Shown here: positions 1 to 5,560 of the stretch, in pieces
Layout: each line of letters starts with the position of its first letter
Position numbering within the stretch: the first letter of the stretch is position 1
Position numbers and translations under genes: made by a program
Notes under the pieces: model-generated
Seen by the model: the letters and a program-made list of their open reading frames with translations, nothing else
Database searches by the model: none
What the model was told of the DNA's origin: nothing
Source: Candidatus Altarchaeota archaeon
GTDB taxonomy: Archaea; Altiarchaeota; Altiarchaeia; JAFGQM01
Length of the DNA: 7,807 nucleotides
Assembly (NCBI GenBank): GCA_016935655.1
Contig: JAFGQM010000139.1
Span: 1-7,807 of the forward strand
Direction: 5' to 3'

Positions 1-215
1 AGGTCGCTGGTCTCGAGCGCTATGGTCCTGGACCTTGCCTCTTCCTGTGTCGCATATGCCTTGCCGTACTCGCCGTTTTCCCTGTACTGCTCAGCCTGCT
101 GCTCCAGGCCTTCGATTTCTCTGAGGGCAGTATAGTATTCGTCGTAAGGTATCTGGACCGCAGCCACAGAACCTGCCAGCATCAGGGCGCAAAGGACTAT
201 GGATGTTTTCATCAT
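1..215 (-). CDS. Secreted protein with signal peptide, N-terminal part only
   Basis: This gene reads leftward off the window edge, so only about 71 codons are visible. Two in-frame ATG codons start at 215 and 212. The protein opens with a short basic N-terminus (MMKT), a hydrophobic stretch (SIVLCALMLAGSVAA) and then a polar mature region starting near VQIPYDEYY, which is a typical Sec signal peptide with probable cleavage after one of the alanines at 18-19. The visible mature part is rich in Glu, Gln, Ala and Arg with no proline after the first residues, suggesting a long helix, coiled coil or TPR-like hairpin (ENGEYGKAY, then QEEARSR). I do not recognise the family. A TATA-like element about 30 bases upstream of the ATG and no Shine-Dalgarno sequence suggest a leaderless mRNA. 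It diverges from prs and is probably unrelated in function. It is likely exported or membrane-tethered, but the C-terminus is missing. Confidence 0.7.
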   Translation of the reverse strand, partial: MMKTSIVLCALMLAGSVAAVQIPYDEYYTALREIEGLEQQAEQYRENGEYGKAYATQEEARSRTIALETSD

Positions 216-240
216 GGCTGGGGATATTAATGGAGGCCCG

Positions 241-250
241 TTTAAAAATA
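241..250 (-). promoter_or_regulatory. TATA-like promoter element for the secreted protein gene
   Basis: Read on the minus strand this is TATTTTTAAA, centred about 30 bases upstream of the first ATG at 215. Archaeal TATA boxes normally lie about 25-30 bases before the transcription start, so the mRNA would begin at or within a few bases of the start codon. No Shine-Dalgarno sequence is present. This is an inference from spacing and composition only. Confidence 0.45.
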
Positions 251-272
251 TGTGCATGGTTCTCAATCAGAC

Positions 273-282
273 TTTAATAATA
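273..282 (+). promoter_or_regulatory. TATA-like promoter element for prs
   Basis: TTTAATAATA lies about 36 bases upstream of the prs ATG at 314, which predicts a transcript with a leader of about 10 bases. A second AT-rich element, TAATATA at 291-297, is only about 20 bases from the ATG and is less well placed. The whole 98-base gap between the divergent secreted-protein gene and prs holds these promoter elements and nothing else that I can identify. Confidence 0.4.
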
Positions 283-313
283 CAAAACGGTAATATACAA
301 AAAACTGATTAAA

Positions 314-1201
314 ATGGTTGTCGTATCCGGAACGTCCAACAAGGGATTCGCGAAGGAGCTGGCGAAGGCCTTGGGCAAAAGATATGTCGATTCCGACATA
401 CACCACTTCCCGGACGGTGAGCTGCATGTCAAGGTACCCGGCGGCAAGATAGACAGGGAGGGCATAATCGTCCAGAGCCTGGCATACAGACCCAATGAAT
501 ACATCCTGGAGCTCATACTTTTGGCCGATGACCTTCGAAGGGAGGGCGCGAAGAAGGTCATAGCGGTCATCCCCTATCTGGCCTACGCCAGACAGGACGA
601 GGAGTTCACCAAGGGCGAGGCTGTTGCGTTCCTAAGCGTGGCGAAGCTCCTGGAGACCTATTGCGACAAGATAATCACTGTGGACACACACCTGCACCGG
701 TTCCACAGAATCTCCCAGGTATTCTCAAAAGCGGTCAATGTCTCGGCCATGGAGGAGCTGGCCCAGTATGCGAAGAAGAGGTACAAGAACCTGAAGAACC
801 CTTTGATAATCGGGCCCGACGGGGAGAGCAAGCAGTGGGCCAAGCAGATTGCCGGCATAATGGAATGTGAGTATGACATATTCGAGAAGGTGAGGCTTTC
901 TGCCACAAAGGTGATAGTCAAGCCCAAGAAGAAGGACCTCAGGGGCAGGGACATCATAATAGTGGACGACATAATATCCACAGGCGGGACGATTATCGAG
1001 ACCATAAAGATAGCCAAAAAGCAGGGGGCAAAGAGGATAATAGTCTTCTGCTCACACGGCCTGCTGATGGACGGGGCGCTGAAGAGGATACTGAGGGCTG
1101 GCGCCGAGGTGGTCGTGAGCACGAACACCGTACCAAACTCCACGAGCAAGGTGAGTGCTGTTCCCTCGGTAGCCAGGGTTCTAAAGGGAAAAGTGAAATG
1201 A
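314..1201 (+). CDS. prs: Ribose-phosphate pyrophosphokinase (PRPP synthetase)
   Basis: This cytoplasmic enzyme transfers pyrophosphate from ATP to ribose 5-phosphate, giving PRPP for purine, pyrimidine, NAD, histidine and tryptophan synthesis. The 295 residues match the compact archaeal form. Family landmarks are in order: FPDGE (32-36) and RQDE (93-96) for the ATP site, VDTHLH (123-128) with the metal/ATP-site Asp124 and His126, the flexible-loop pair Lys192 and Arg194, and the PRPP-binding signature VDDIISTGGT (217-226). The ATG at 314 opens directly into the first beta strand (MVVVSG), as in homologues, and has no Shine-Dalgarno sequence. Its TGA overlaps the ATG of the dCMP deaminase gene by four bases, so it heads a four-gene operon and translation of the next gene is probably coupled. 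The identification is secure. Allosteric behaviour cannot be judged from sequence. Confidence 0.96.
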   Translation: MVVVSGTSNKGFAKELAKALGKRYVDSDIHHFPDGELHVKVPGGKIDREGIIVQSLAYRPNEYILELILLADDLRREGAKKVIAVIPYLAYARQDEEFTKGEAVAFLSVAKLLETYCDKIITVDTHLHRFHRISQVFSKAVNVSAMEELAQYAKKRYKNLKNPLIIGPDGESKQWAKQIAGIMECEYDIFEKVRLSATKVIVKPKKKDLRGRDIIIVDDIISTGGTIIETIKIAKKQGAKRIIVFCSHGLLMDGALKRILRAGAEVVVSTNTVPNSTSKVSAVPSVARVLKGKVK

Positions 1202-1644
1202 CCAGGCCTTCTTGGGATGAATATTTCGCAAGGATTGTAGAAGACGTTGCCGCCAGGTCCACCTGCATAAAGGAGGGGAGACAATATGGGGCGGTGATAG
1301 TCAACGATAAATATGAGATCATCGCCACCGGCTACAACGGCGTCGTCAGGGGCGCGCAGCACTGTGAGGAAGTCGGGTGCATCAAGGAGGAGATGGGCGT
1401 AAGCTCTGGCATGGGCCACGGCATCTGCCCCGCTGTCCACGCCGAGATGAACGCGCTCATACAGGCGGGCAACCGCGCGCGCGGATGCACGCTCTATGTC
1501 AACGGCGACCCCTGCAAGATATGCGCGCGCCTGATAGTCAACGCGGGGATACGGAAGGTAGTGATAAGCGGGGAGTACATAGACAAGGAAGGTTTGAAGA
1601 CCATGAAGGCTGCCGGCGTCGAGATAGTCCACCTTAAAAAATAA
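1198..1644 (+). CDS. Deoxycytidylate (dCMP) deaminase family protein
   Basis: This is a 148-residue zinc-dependent cytidine-deaminase-fold enzyme expected to convert dCMP to dUMP, the substrate for thymidylate synthesis. The catalytic zinc site is visible: His81-Ala-Glu83, with Glu83 as proton shuttle, and Pro105-Cys106-x-x-Cys109. Other family hallmarks are RSTC near residues 20-23, GAVIVNDK (31-38), GYNG (45-48) and the HC(x4)GC segment (55-61). The extra cysteines at 23, 56, 61 and 77 and nearby His74 could form the second, structural zinc site known in some dCMP deaminases; that is inference. The length is typical of the ComEB/dCMP deaminase group. TadA-type tRNA deaminases share the zinc motif, but the GYNG and HC-GC segments favour dCMP. 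It overlaps prs by ATGA and abuts the kinase gene with no gap. A kinase and PRPP synthetase alongside support a nucleotide role. Confidence 0.88.
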   Translation: MTRPSWDEYFARIVEDVAARSTCIKEGRQYGAVIVNDKYEIIATGYNGVVRGAQHCEEVGCIKEEMGVSSGMGHGICPAVHAEMNALIQAGNRARGCTLYVNGDPCKICARLIVNAGIRKVVISGEYIDKEGLKTMKAAGVEIVHLKK

Positions 1645-2193
1645 ATGGCTCTTGTTGTAGGTCTTTCCGGACGTATCGGAAGCGGCAAGGGGGCTGTAGC
1701 CCAGTATCTCCGCGAGAAATACGGGGCTGAACAATTCGTATTCTCAAAGATCCTGGCTGATGTCCTGGACAGGCTTTCTTTGCCCAAGACCCGCCAGAAC
1801 CTGCAAAAACTGGGCGATTCATTGAGGAGGGAGTTCCACAAAGGGGTCATAGTGGACGCCCTCGCGAACGACATCTCAAAGTCCAAGGCATCCCTAGTCG
1901 TCGTGGACGGCATCAGGTATGTGAATGAGGTGAAGATGCTCAGGGGGTTTAAGGAAAACGTCCTGCTCTATGTGGACGCGCCCCTGGAAAAAAGATACGA
2001 GCGCTGCGTCAGAAGGGGTGAGAAGGGCGAGGGCGGCATGAGCCTTGAGGAATTCGAGAAGTCTGATCTTGGGCCCACGGAACTGGAGCTGGAGAAAGTC
2101 AAGGGAATGGCTGACCACATACTGGAGAACACGGGCTCGATCGAGGAGTTGCACAGGAAGGTTGGGAGCATCCTAGGGAAAAAATTTGCCTGA
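1645..2193 (+). CDS. P-loop kinase, probable (deoxy)nucleoside monophosphate kinase
   Basis: This is a 182-residue P-loop NTPase of the adenylate kinase/dephospho-CoA kinase type. The P-loop is GRIGSGKG (9-16). A segment TRQNLQKLGDSLRREF (49-64) probably lines the acceptor site. VVVDGIR (85-91) is a Walker-B-like strand followed by Asp and Arg, and the arginine cluster RYERCVRR (117-124) is placed like the lid arginines of NMP kinases. The acidic EEFEKSD stretch (135-141) resembles one seen in dephospho-CoA-kinase-like proteins. The ATG directly follows the stop of the dCMP deaminase gene. Linkage to dCMP deaminase suggests it phosphorylates a deoxynucleoside monophosphate, but the substrate cannot be read from sequence. 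Dephospho-CoA kinase is an alternative; known archaeal enzymes for that step belong to a different GTP-dependent family, so this P-loop kinase could in principle be a bacterial-type replacement. The kinase fold is firm and the substrate is open. Confidence 0.75.
   Translation: MALVVGLSGRIGSGKGAVAQYLREKYGAEQFVFSKILADVLDRLSLPKTRQNLQKLGDSLRREFHKGVIVDALANDISKSKASLVVVDGIRYVNEVKMLRGFKENVLLYVDAPLEKRYERCVRRGEKGEGGMSLEEFEKSDLGPTELELEKVKGMADHILENTGSIEELHRKVGSILGKKFA
2179..2184 (-). terminator. Possible U-tract terminator for the elp3-ydeI transcript
   Basis: Six consecutive A residues on the plus strand give a U6 tract for leftward transcripts, about 215 bases past the YdeI stop and just beyond the small membrane gene. 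Euryarchaeal terminators are often simple U-tracts. The genes abut, so any terminator must lie inside the opposing transcription unit. This is weak, because the run also encodes Lys-Lys at the kinase C-terminus. Confidence 0.22.
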
Positions 2194-2198
2194 TCCAG

Positions 2199-2399
2199 AT
2201 GGACAAGAGATTCATTGGAATCGTGGACTATCTTTTGATAATGATGGGGTTGTTCCTGATACTCGACTCCCTGTATCTGCATTACATAGTTTTTGATTAT
2301 GGCACAATAGGCCTGGCCTGGCTGGACCCCTGGTTCAACCACTGGATGATAGGGGCCTTGTTGGTTCTGGTGGCGCTGCGTGATTTGGGGAAGATCTGA
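2199..2399 (+). CDS. Small two-helix membrane protein of unknown function
   Basis: This 66-residue protein has two predicted membrane helices, about residues 8-31 (from IVDYLLIMM through LYLHYI) and 46-61 (around MIGALLVLVAL), joined by a short loop with DYG and WLDPWFNHW. The loop is rich in tryptophan and the C-terminus is RDLGKI. Both ends carry basic residues. No catalytic motif or known family is recognised. It starts five bases after the kinase stop, without a Shine-Dalgarno sequence, and so probably belongs to the prs operon. Its TGA at 2397-2399 touches the stop of the convergent YdeI-family gene with no spacer. Clear hydrophobic periodicity and operon position argue for a real gene, but with no recognised homologue this stays moderate. 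Confidence 0.6.
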   Translation: MDKRFIGIVDYLLIMMGLFLILDSLYLHYIVFDYGTIGLAWLDPWFNHWMIGALLVLVALRDLGKI

Positions 2400-2954
2400 T
2401 TACTGCACCATCCCGAACCTCTTGTTCTTAGCAGTCATCCTGAGGAAATACCTCAATCGCTGCTCAAAGATTTTTGGGCGGCTCCGCGCCATCTCTATCC
2501 ATCCTATGCGGATTTGTTTGTAGGACTCTGGGAATCTCTGGAAGTTTTTCCAAGTTTCTTTGTCTTTTTTAAGGGCTTCGAGAAGGTCAGATGATATCAC
2601 AAATTCCTCTTTAGGGTCGAATGCATGCTCCACCGCGGCCAGGCCGGCAGATGTCATCTTCCCTTGCTTGATTAAACGCCTGATGCGTTCCTTGTTCGCC
2701 TCAGAGAGCTGGCTTCCGCGCCTGCGGGGGGTGAACCTCTGCGCAAATCTTTCCTCGTCGATCTTCTTGGCTGTGCTGTCTATCCAGCCATAGCATAACG
2801 CTTCTTCCACAGCGTCATTGTAGGGGATCCTTGGCTTGTTCGTATGCCGCTTGTAATAGACCAACCAGATCTCCCTTTCAGTATCATAGTGCTTTTCCAA
2901 CCAAGAGCGCCATGCTTCCCTGTCAGTTACATAGAGTTTCTTTCCTAGTTCCAT
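2400..2954 (-). CDS. YdeI/OmpD-associated family protein
   Basis: This 184-residue cytoplasmic protein carries the features of the family annotated as bacteriocin-protection YdeI or OmpD-associated: an N-terminal domain with the tryptophan-rich WRSWLEKHYD (15-24) and EIWLVYYKRHTNKPRIPY (28-45), EALCYGWIDS (51-60) and QRFTPRRRGSQLSEANK (72-88), then a C-terminal segment with SYKQIRIGWIEMARS (144-158) and RYFLRMTAKNKRFGMVQ (168-184). These landmarks are in order and the length is normal. The family's biochemical role is poorly known; the name comes from bacterial phenotypes and need not apply in an archaeon. It lies 27 bases downstream of elp3 on the same strand and was probably cotranscribed with it. 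There is no Shine-Dalgarno sequence or clear TATA box of its own. Its stop codon abuts that of the convergent membrane-protein gene. Such genes are common in bacteria and scattered in archaea, so past transfer is possible but not shown. Confidence 0.85.
   Translation of the reverse strand: MELGKKLYVTDREAWRSWLEKHYDTEREIWLVYYKRHTNKPRIPYNDAVEEALCYGWIDSTAKKIDEERFAQRFTPRRRGSQLSEANKERIRRLIKQGKMTSAGLAAVEHAFDPKEEFVISSDLLEALKKDKETWKNFQRFPESYKQIRIGWIEMARSRPKIFEQRLRYFLRMTAKNKRFGMVQ
2545..2570 (+). terminator. Possible U-tract terminator for the prs operon
   Basis: Two T-runs on the plus strand, T5 at 2545-2549 and T6 at 2565-2570, in a generally T-rich stretch about 150 bases past the last operon stop, could end rightward transcripts as archaeal U-tract terminators. 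They lie antisense to the lysine-rich part of the YdeI gene, so coding alone could explain them. Confidence 0.25.
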
Positions 2955-2981
2955 GTTTTGGTGTCAGGTTACTCAGAAAAA

Positions 2982-4586
2982 TTACAATCTCCCCCCCATA
3001 TAGGGCCCTGCGCGCGCATAGCCGAATTTTTTGTAATACTCGCGCGCGCCTATGCCGCTGATTACTCTGATCTCCTTAAACCCCCACTCCTCGCGCGCGA
3101 TCCGCTCGGCTTCCCTGAGCAGCTCCCCGCCGTACCCGCGGTGTTGCCACTTCTCCTCAGGCTTCTCCCCCGCCTTCTCCCCTATCTCGACCATCGGGCC
3201 GTAGACGTGGAGCTCTCTGATTCCTGCCGCGTTTTTCATTTCGGGCCTGTGGGCTTTCTTGGACGGTTTCCTTAAACGCAGGAAGCCTATTAGCAAGTTG
3301 TTTTTTGTTTCTTCAAAACTCAGGAAAATCTCTTTTCCTCCGTTGGCGTCATAGTCTATCCGCTTCAATTCAATTGCATCCAAGTCTAGTTTTATCTTTT
3401 CCTTAGACATCTTCAGGCCGATCTCCCTACAGCGGATACATTTGCACCTGTCGCCGTGTTTTCTCATCTCAGCTTCCACCAGTTCTCGGAGGTTGCTCTT
3501 GACTACGCCGTCGACCACAAGGTCGACTGGTATGTCCCTTTGTATCCTTATTACCCTGACCCAGGGCGGGACGATTCTCTTTATCTTCGCGATGAGTCTG
3601 ACTGCCTGCTCTGTTGAGTAGGGCTTATACTCGCCTTTTTTCCAGAGCTCGTACAACTTCGTGCCCTTCATGACCAGTGTCGGATAGAATTTGACCAGAT
3701 CAGGCTTGAAGTCCTGGTTTTCAAACAATTCCTTAAACATTCGGTAATCCTCTTTCTCGTCTGCGAAGAGCCCAGGCATCATCTGGTATCCTACCTTAAG
3801 TAAGGCGTCCCTGCAGATTTGAGTTGCATCTACAACGTCTGCAACAGTATGGCCTCGGTCCACCTTCCTGTAGACCTCATCTGACAGGGTCTGTACTCCC
3901 AACTCTACCTTCGTCCCGCCGAGCTTGAGCATGTCGTCCACCTCCTTCGCGCGCGCATAGTCGGGGCGGGTCTCGAAGGTCATCCCGACGCAGCGGGCAT
4001 AAGCTGTTTCGTTTTCCTTTTGTACCTCCTGCAGCGTCTGGACGTCGTCCCTCCCGTCCCCGAAGTCGTTCATAGCGCGCAGGCACTCCTTGACGAAGTA
4101 CTCCTGATACTCATAATCCTGGGCCGGGAGCGTGCCGCCCATCAGAATCAGCTCGCACTTATCTATTGGATGTCCAATAGCTTTCAGCTGCTCCAGCCGG
4201 GCAGTCACCTGCCTGTAAGGGTCATACCCATACATTATCGCGCGCCTTGTCGCGGGTTCCTTGCCCGTATAGCTCTGCGGGACCTCCACCTCCACGCCGC
4301 CGGGGCAGTATATGCATTTGCCGTGCGGGCATTTGGAAGGCTTGGTCATGGCGGCTATGACCGCGACCCCGGAAAGCGTCCTCGTGGGTTTCTTCTGCAG
4401 GAAGCCAAGGACGTCCTCGTACTCGTCCTCCTCGGCGTATCTGAGTATCTCGGAGTTCTTCGGGAACCTGCCCAGCCCGTACTTTGCGGCCAGCCTGGCC
4501 TTTTCCCTCCCTAGGTCATCCTTATCCTTTATCCTCCCGTCGATTATCGCCCCGATAATCCCCCGTGCGAGTTCTTTGTCCTTCAT
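2982..4586 (-). CDS. elp3: Elp3, tRNA uridine(34) modification enzyme (radical SAM plus acetyltransferase)
   Basis: Archaeal Elp3 works without the other Elongator subunits and uses acetyl-CoA and S-adenosylmethionine to make cm5U-type modifications at tRNA wobble uridine. The 534 residues are full length for the family. In order: a basic N-terminal tRNA-binding region, the radical-SAM core with the iron-sulfur cluster motif Cys86-x4-Cys91-x2-Cys94 (KCPHGKCIYCPGG), GGTLPAQ (150-156), TFETRPDY (203-210), ELGVQTLSDEV (228-238), a cysteine-rich zinc patch with Cys381, Cys383 and Cys386, and a C-terminal GNAT domain with the acetyl-CoA loop QHRGYGGELL (481-490) and REYYKKFGY (515-523). The ATG at 4586 is the first in frame and has a TATA-like element 30 bases upstream with no Shine-Dalgarno sequence, so the mRNA is probably near-leaderless. 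It diverges from pdxS, and the YdeI-family gene follows 27 bases downstream. The identification is secure. Confidence 0.96.
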   Translation of the reverse strand: MKDKELARGIIGAIIDGRIKDKDDLGREKARLAAKYGLGRFPKNSEILRYAEEDEYEDVLGFLQKKPTRTLSGVAVIAAMTKPSKCPHGKCIYCPGGVEVEVPQSYTGKEPATRRAIMYGYDPYRQVTARLEQLKAIGHPIDKCELILMGGTLPAQDYEYQEYFVKECLRAMNDFGDGRDDVQTLQEVQKENETAYARCVGMTFETRPDYARAKEVDDMLKLGGTKVELGVQTLSDEVYRKVDRGHTVADVVDATQICRDALLKVGYQMMPGLFADEKEDYRMFKELFENQDFKPDLVKFYPTLVMKGTKLYELWKKGEYKPYSTEQAVRLIAKIKRIVPPWVRVIRIQRDIPVDLVVDGVVKSNLRELVEAEMRKHGDRCKCIRCREIGLKMSKEKIKLDLDAIELKRIDYDANGGKEIFLSFEETKNNLLIGFLRLRKPSKKAHRPEMKNAAGIRELHVYGPMVEIGEKAGEKPEEKWQHRGYGGELLREAERIAREEWGFKEIRVISGIGAREYYKKFGYARAGPYMGGRL

Positions 4587-4593
4587 CCTAAAG

Positions 4594-4600
4594 TTTTAAA
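4594..4600 (+). promoter_or_regulatory. TATA-like promoter element for pdxS
   Basis: TTTTAAA is centred about 32 bases upstream of the pdxS ATG at 4629, which predicts a start of transcription within a few bases of the start codon. It lies inside the 42-base gap shared with divergent elp3, so the two promoters interleave. Confidence 0.5.
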
Positions 4601-4611
4601 CTCCCAATAAG

Positions 4612-4620
4612 AAAATATAG
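4612..4620 (-). promoter_or_regulatory. TATA-like promoter element for elp3
   Basis: Read on the minus strand this is CTATATTTT, centred about 30 bases upstream of the elp3 ATG at 4586. It lies beyond the pdxS element, so each promoter sits inside the start region of the other. A leaderless or near-leaderless elp3 mRNA is predicted. Confidence 0.5.
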
Positions 4621-4628
4621 AGTCTAAA

Positions 4629-5528
4629 ATGGCTGAAACTAAAGGAACGGACCAGATAAAGCAGGGATTTGCGCGCATGGTCAAGCATGGCGTGATAATG
4701 GATGTGACGACTGCCGAGCAGGCCAAGATAGCTGAAAAAGCTGGGGCGGTAGCAGTGATGGCCCTGGAAAGGGTCCCGGCGGACATCCGCGCGCAGGGCG
4801 GTGTCGCCAGGATGGCCGATCCCCTGAAGATCAGGGAGATAATGGCGGCCGTAACGATACCGGTCATGGCCAAGTGCAGGATAGGGCACATAGCCGAGGC
4901 GCAGATACTCCAGGAGCTTAGCGTCGACATGATCGATGAGAGCGAGGTCCTGACCCCCGCTGACGAGGAGCATCACGTTGACAAGACCAAATTCACAGTC
5001 CCGTTCGTCTGCGGCGCAAGGGACCTTGGCGAGGCGCTCAGAAGGATAAACGAGGGCGCAGCCATGATAAGGACGAAGGGTGAGGCGGGGACAGGGAACA
5101 TAGTCGAGGCCGTAAGGCACATGAACAAGATAAACACCGGGCTCAAGAAGCTCACGAACCTGGCCATGAACAATGACGAGATGGGGCTGAAGCAGGCGGT
5201 TAAGGAATACAGCGTCCCCCTAGACCTCATCAAAAAAACCGCGCAACTTGGCAGGCTGCCAGTAGTCAATTTCGCAGCAGGGGGCATCGCGACGCCGGCG
5301 GACGCATCCCTCATGATGCAGATGGGCGCTGACGGGGTCTTCGTAGGGAGCGGGATATTCAAGTCTTCTGCCCCTGCCAAAGTGGCAAAGGCAATAGTCG
5401 AGGCTGTTTTACACTACAACAACCCGAAGGAGCTTCTCAACGCATCCGCAGGCCTCGGCAAGGCGATGGAGGGCCTTGACATCAGGACCATGGACGAGAA
5501 GCAAAAGCTCCAGCACAGGGGGGTATGA
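4629..5528 (+). CDS. pdxS: Pyridoxal 5'-phosphate synthase, synthase subunit PdxS
   Basis: PdxS forms the dodecameric core of the DXP-independent vitamin B6 pathway, building PLP from ribose 5-phosphate, glyceraldehyde 3-phosphate and ammonia delivered by PdxT. The 299 residues span the complete (beta/alpha)8 barrel. Catalytic landmarks are present: Asp25 ([10 protein letters not shown]), the imine-forming Lys82 in VMAKCRIGH (79-87), the second lysine Lys150 in [10 protein letters not shown] (148-157), [11 protein letters not shown] (103-113), and the phosphate-binding parts [13 protein letters not shown] (214-226) and FVGSGIF (238-244). The ATG at 4629 gives the expected N-terminus, and the TATA-like element about 32 bases upstream suggests an almost leaderless mRNA. 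Its TGA overlaps the ATG of a possible 11-codon ORF. The permease gene and then pdxT follow on the same strand. The glutaminase partner being nearby supports a working enzyme. Confidence 0.97.
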   Translation: MAETKGTDQIKQGFARMVKHGVIMDVTTAEQAKIAEKAGAVAVMALERVPADIRAQGGVARMADPLKIREIMAAVTIPVMAKCRIGHIAEAQILQELSVDMIDESEVLTPADEEHHVDKTKFTVPFVCGARDLGEALRRINEGAAMIRTKGEAGTGNIVEAVRHMNKINTGLKKLTNLAMNNDEMGLKQAVKEYSVPLDLIKKTAQLGRLPVVNFAAGGIATPADASLMMQMGADGVFVGSGIFKSSAPAKVAKAIVEAVLHYNNPKELLNASAGLGKAMEGLDIRTMDEKQKLQHRGV

Positions 5529-5560
5529 CCAATCCGTCATACGCAGTCGACCATATATGA
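5525..5560 (+). CDS. Possible 11-codon bridging ORF between pdxS and the permease
   Basis: An ATG at 5525 overlaps the pdxS stop as ATGA and reads [11 protein letters not shown] before a TGA at 5558-5560, which in turn overlaps the permease ATG at 5557 as ATGA. A ribosome finishing pdxS could restart here and hand on to the permease, so the ORF might couple translation across the 28-base gap. There is no Shine-Dalgarno sequence. The peptide itself has no recognisable feature, and the double overlap could be chance. Confidence 0.3.
   Translation: MTNPSYAVDHI

Noticed and set aside
658..1734. A 358-codon open frame on the minus strand across prs, the deaminase and the kinase
   Set aside because: It is antisense to three well-conserved genes, crosses their boundaries, and its translation has no recognisable motif. 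The frame is open because of the codon bias of the real genes.
3037..3105. GCGCGC-rich runs, also seen near 1473-1483 and 3948-3957
   Set aside because: They encode Ala-Arg or Arg-Glu dipeptides within conserved proteins and are not spaced like repeats, so neither a repeat array nor a special structure is supported.
4020..4514. A 164-codon plus-strand open frame opposite elp3
   Set aside because: It is antisense to the conserved radical-SAM domain and has no start signals or recognisable motif.
5476..5556. A TTG start that would extend the permease by 27 residues
   Set aside because: The extension lies mostly inside pdxS in another frame and is polar and serine-rich. The ATG at 5557 begins at the first membrane helix.
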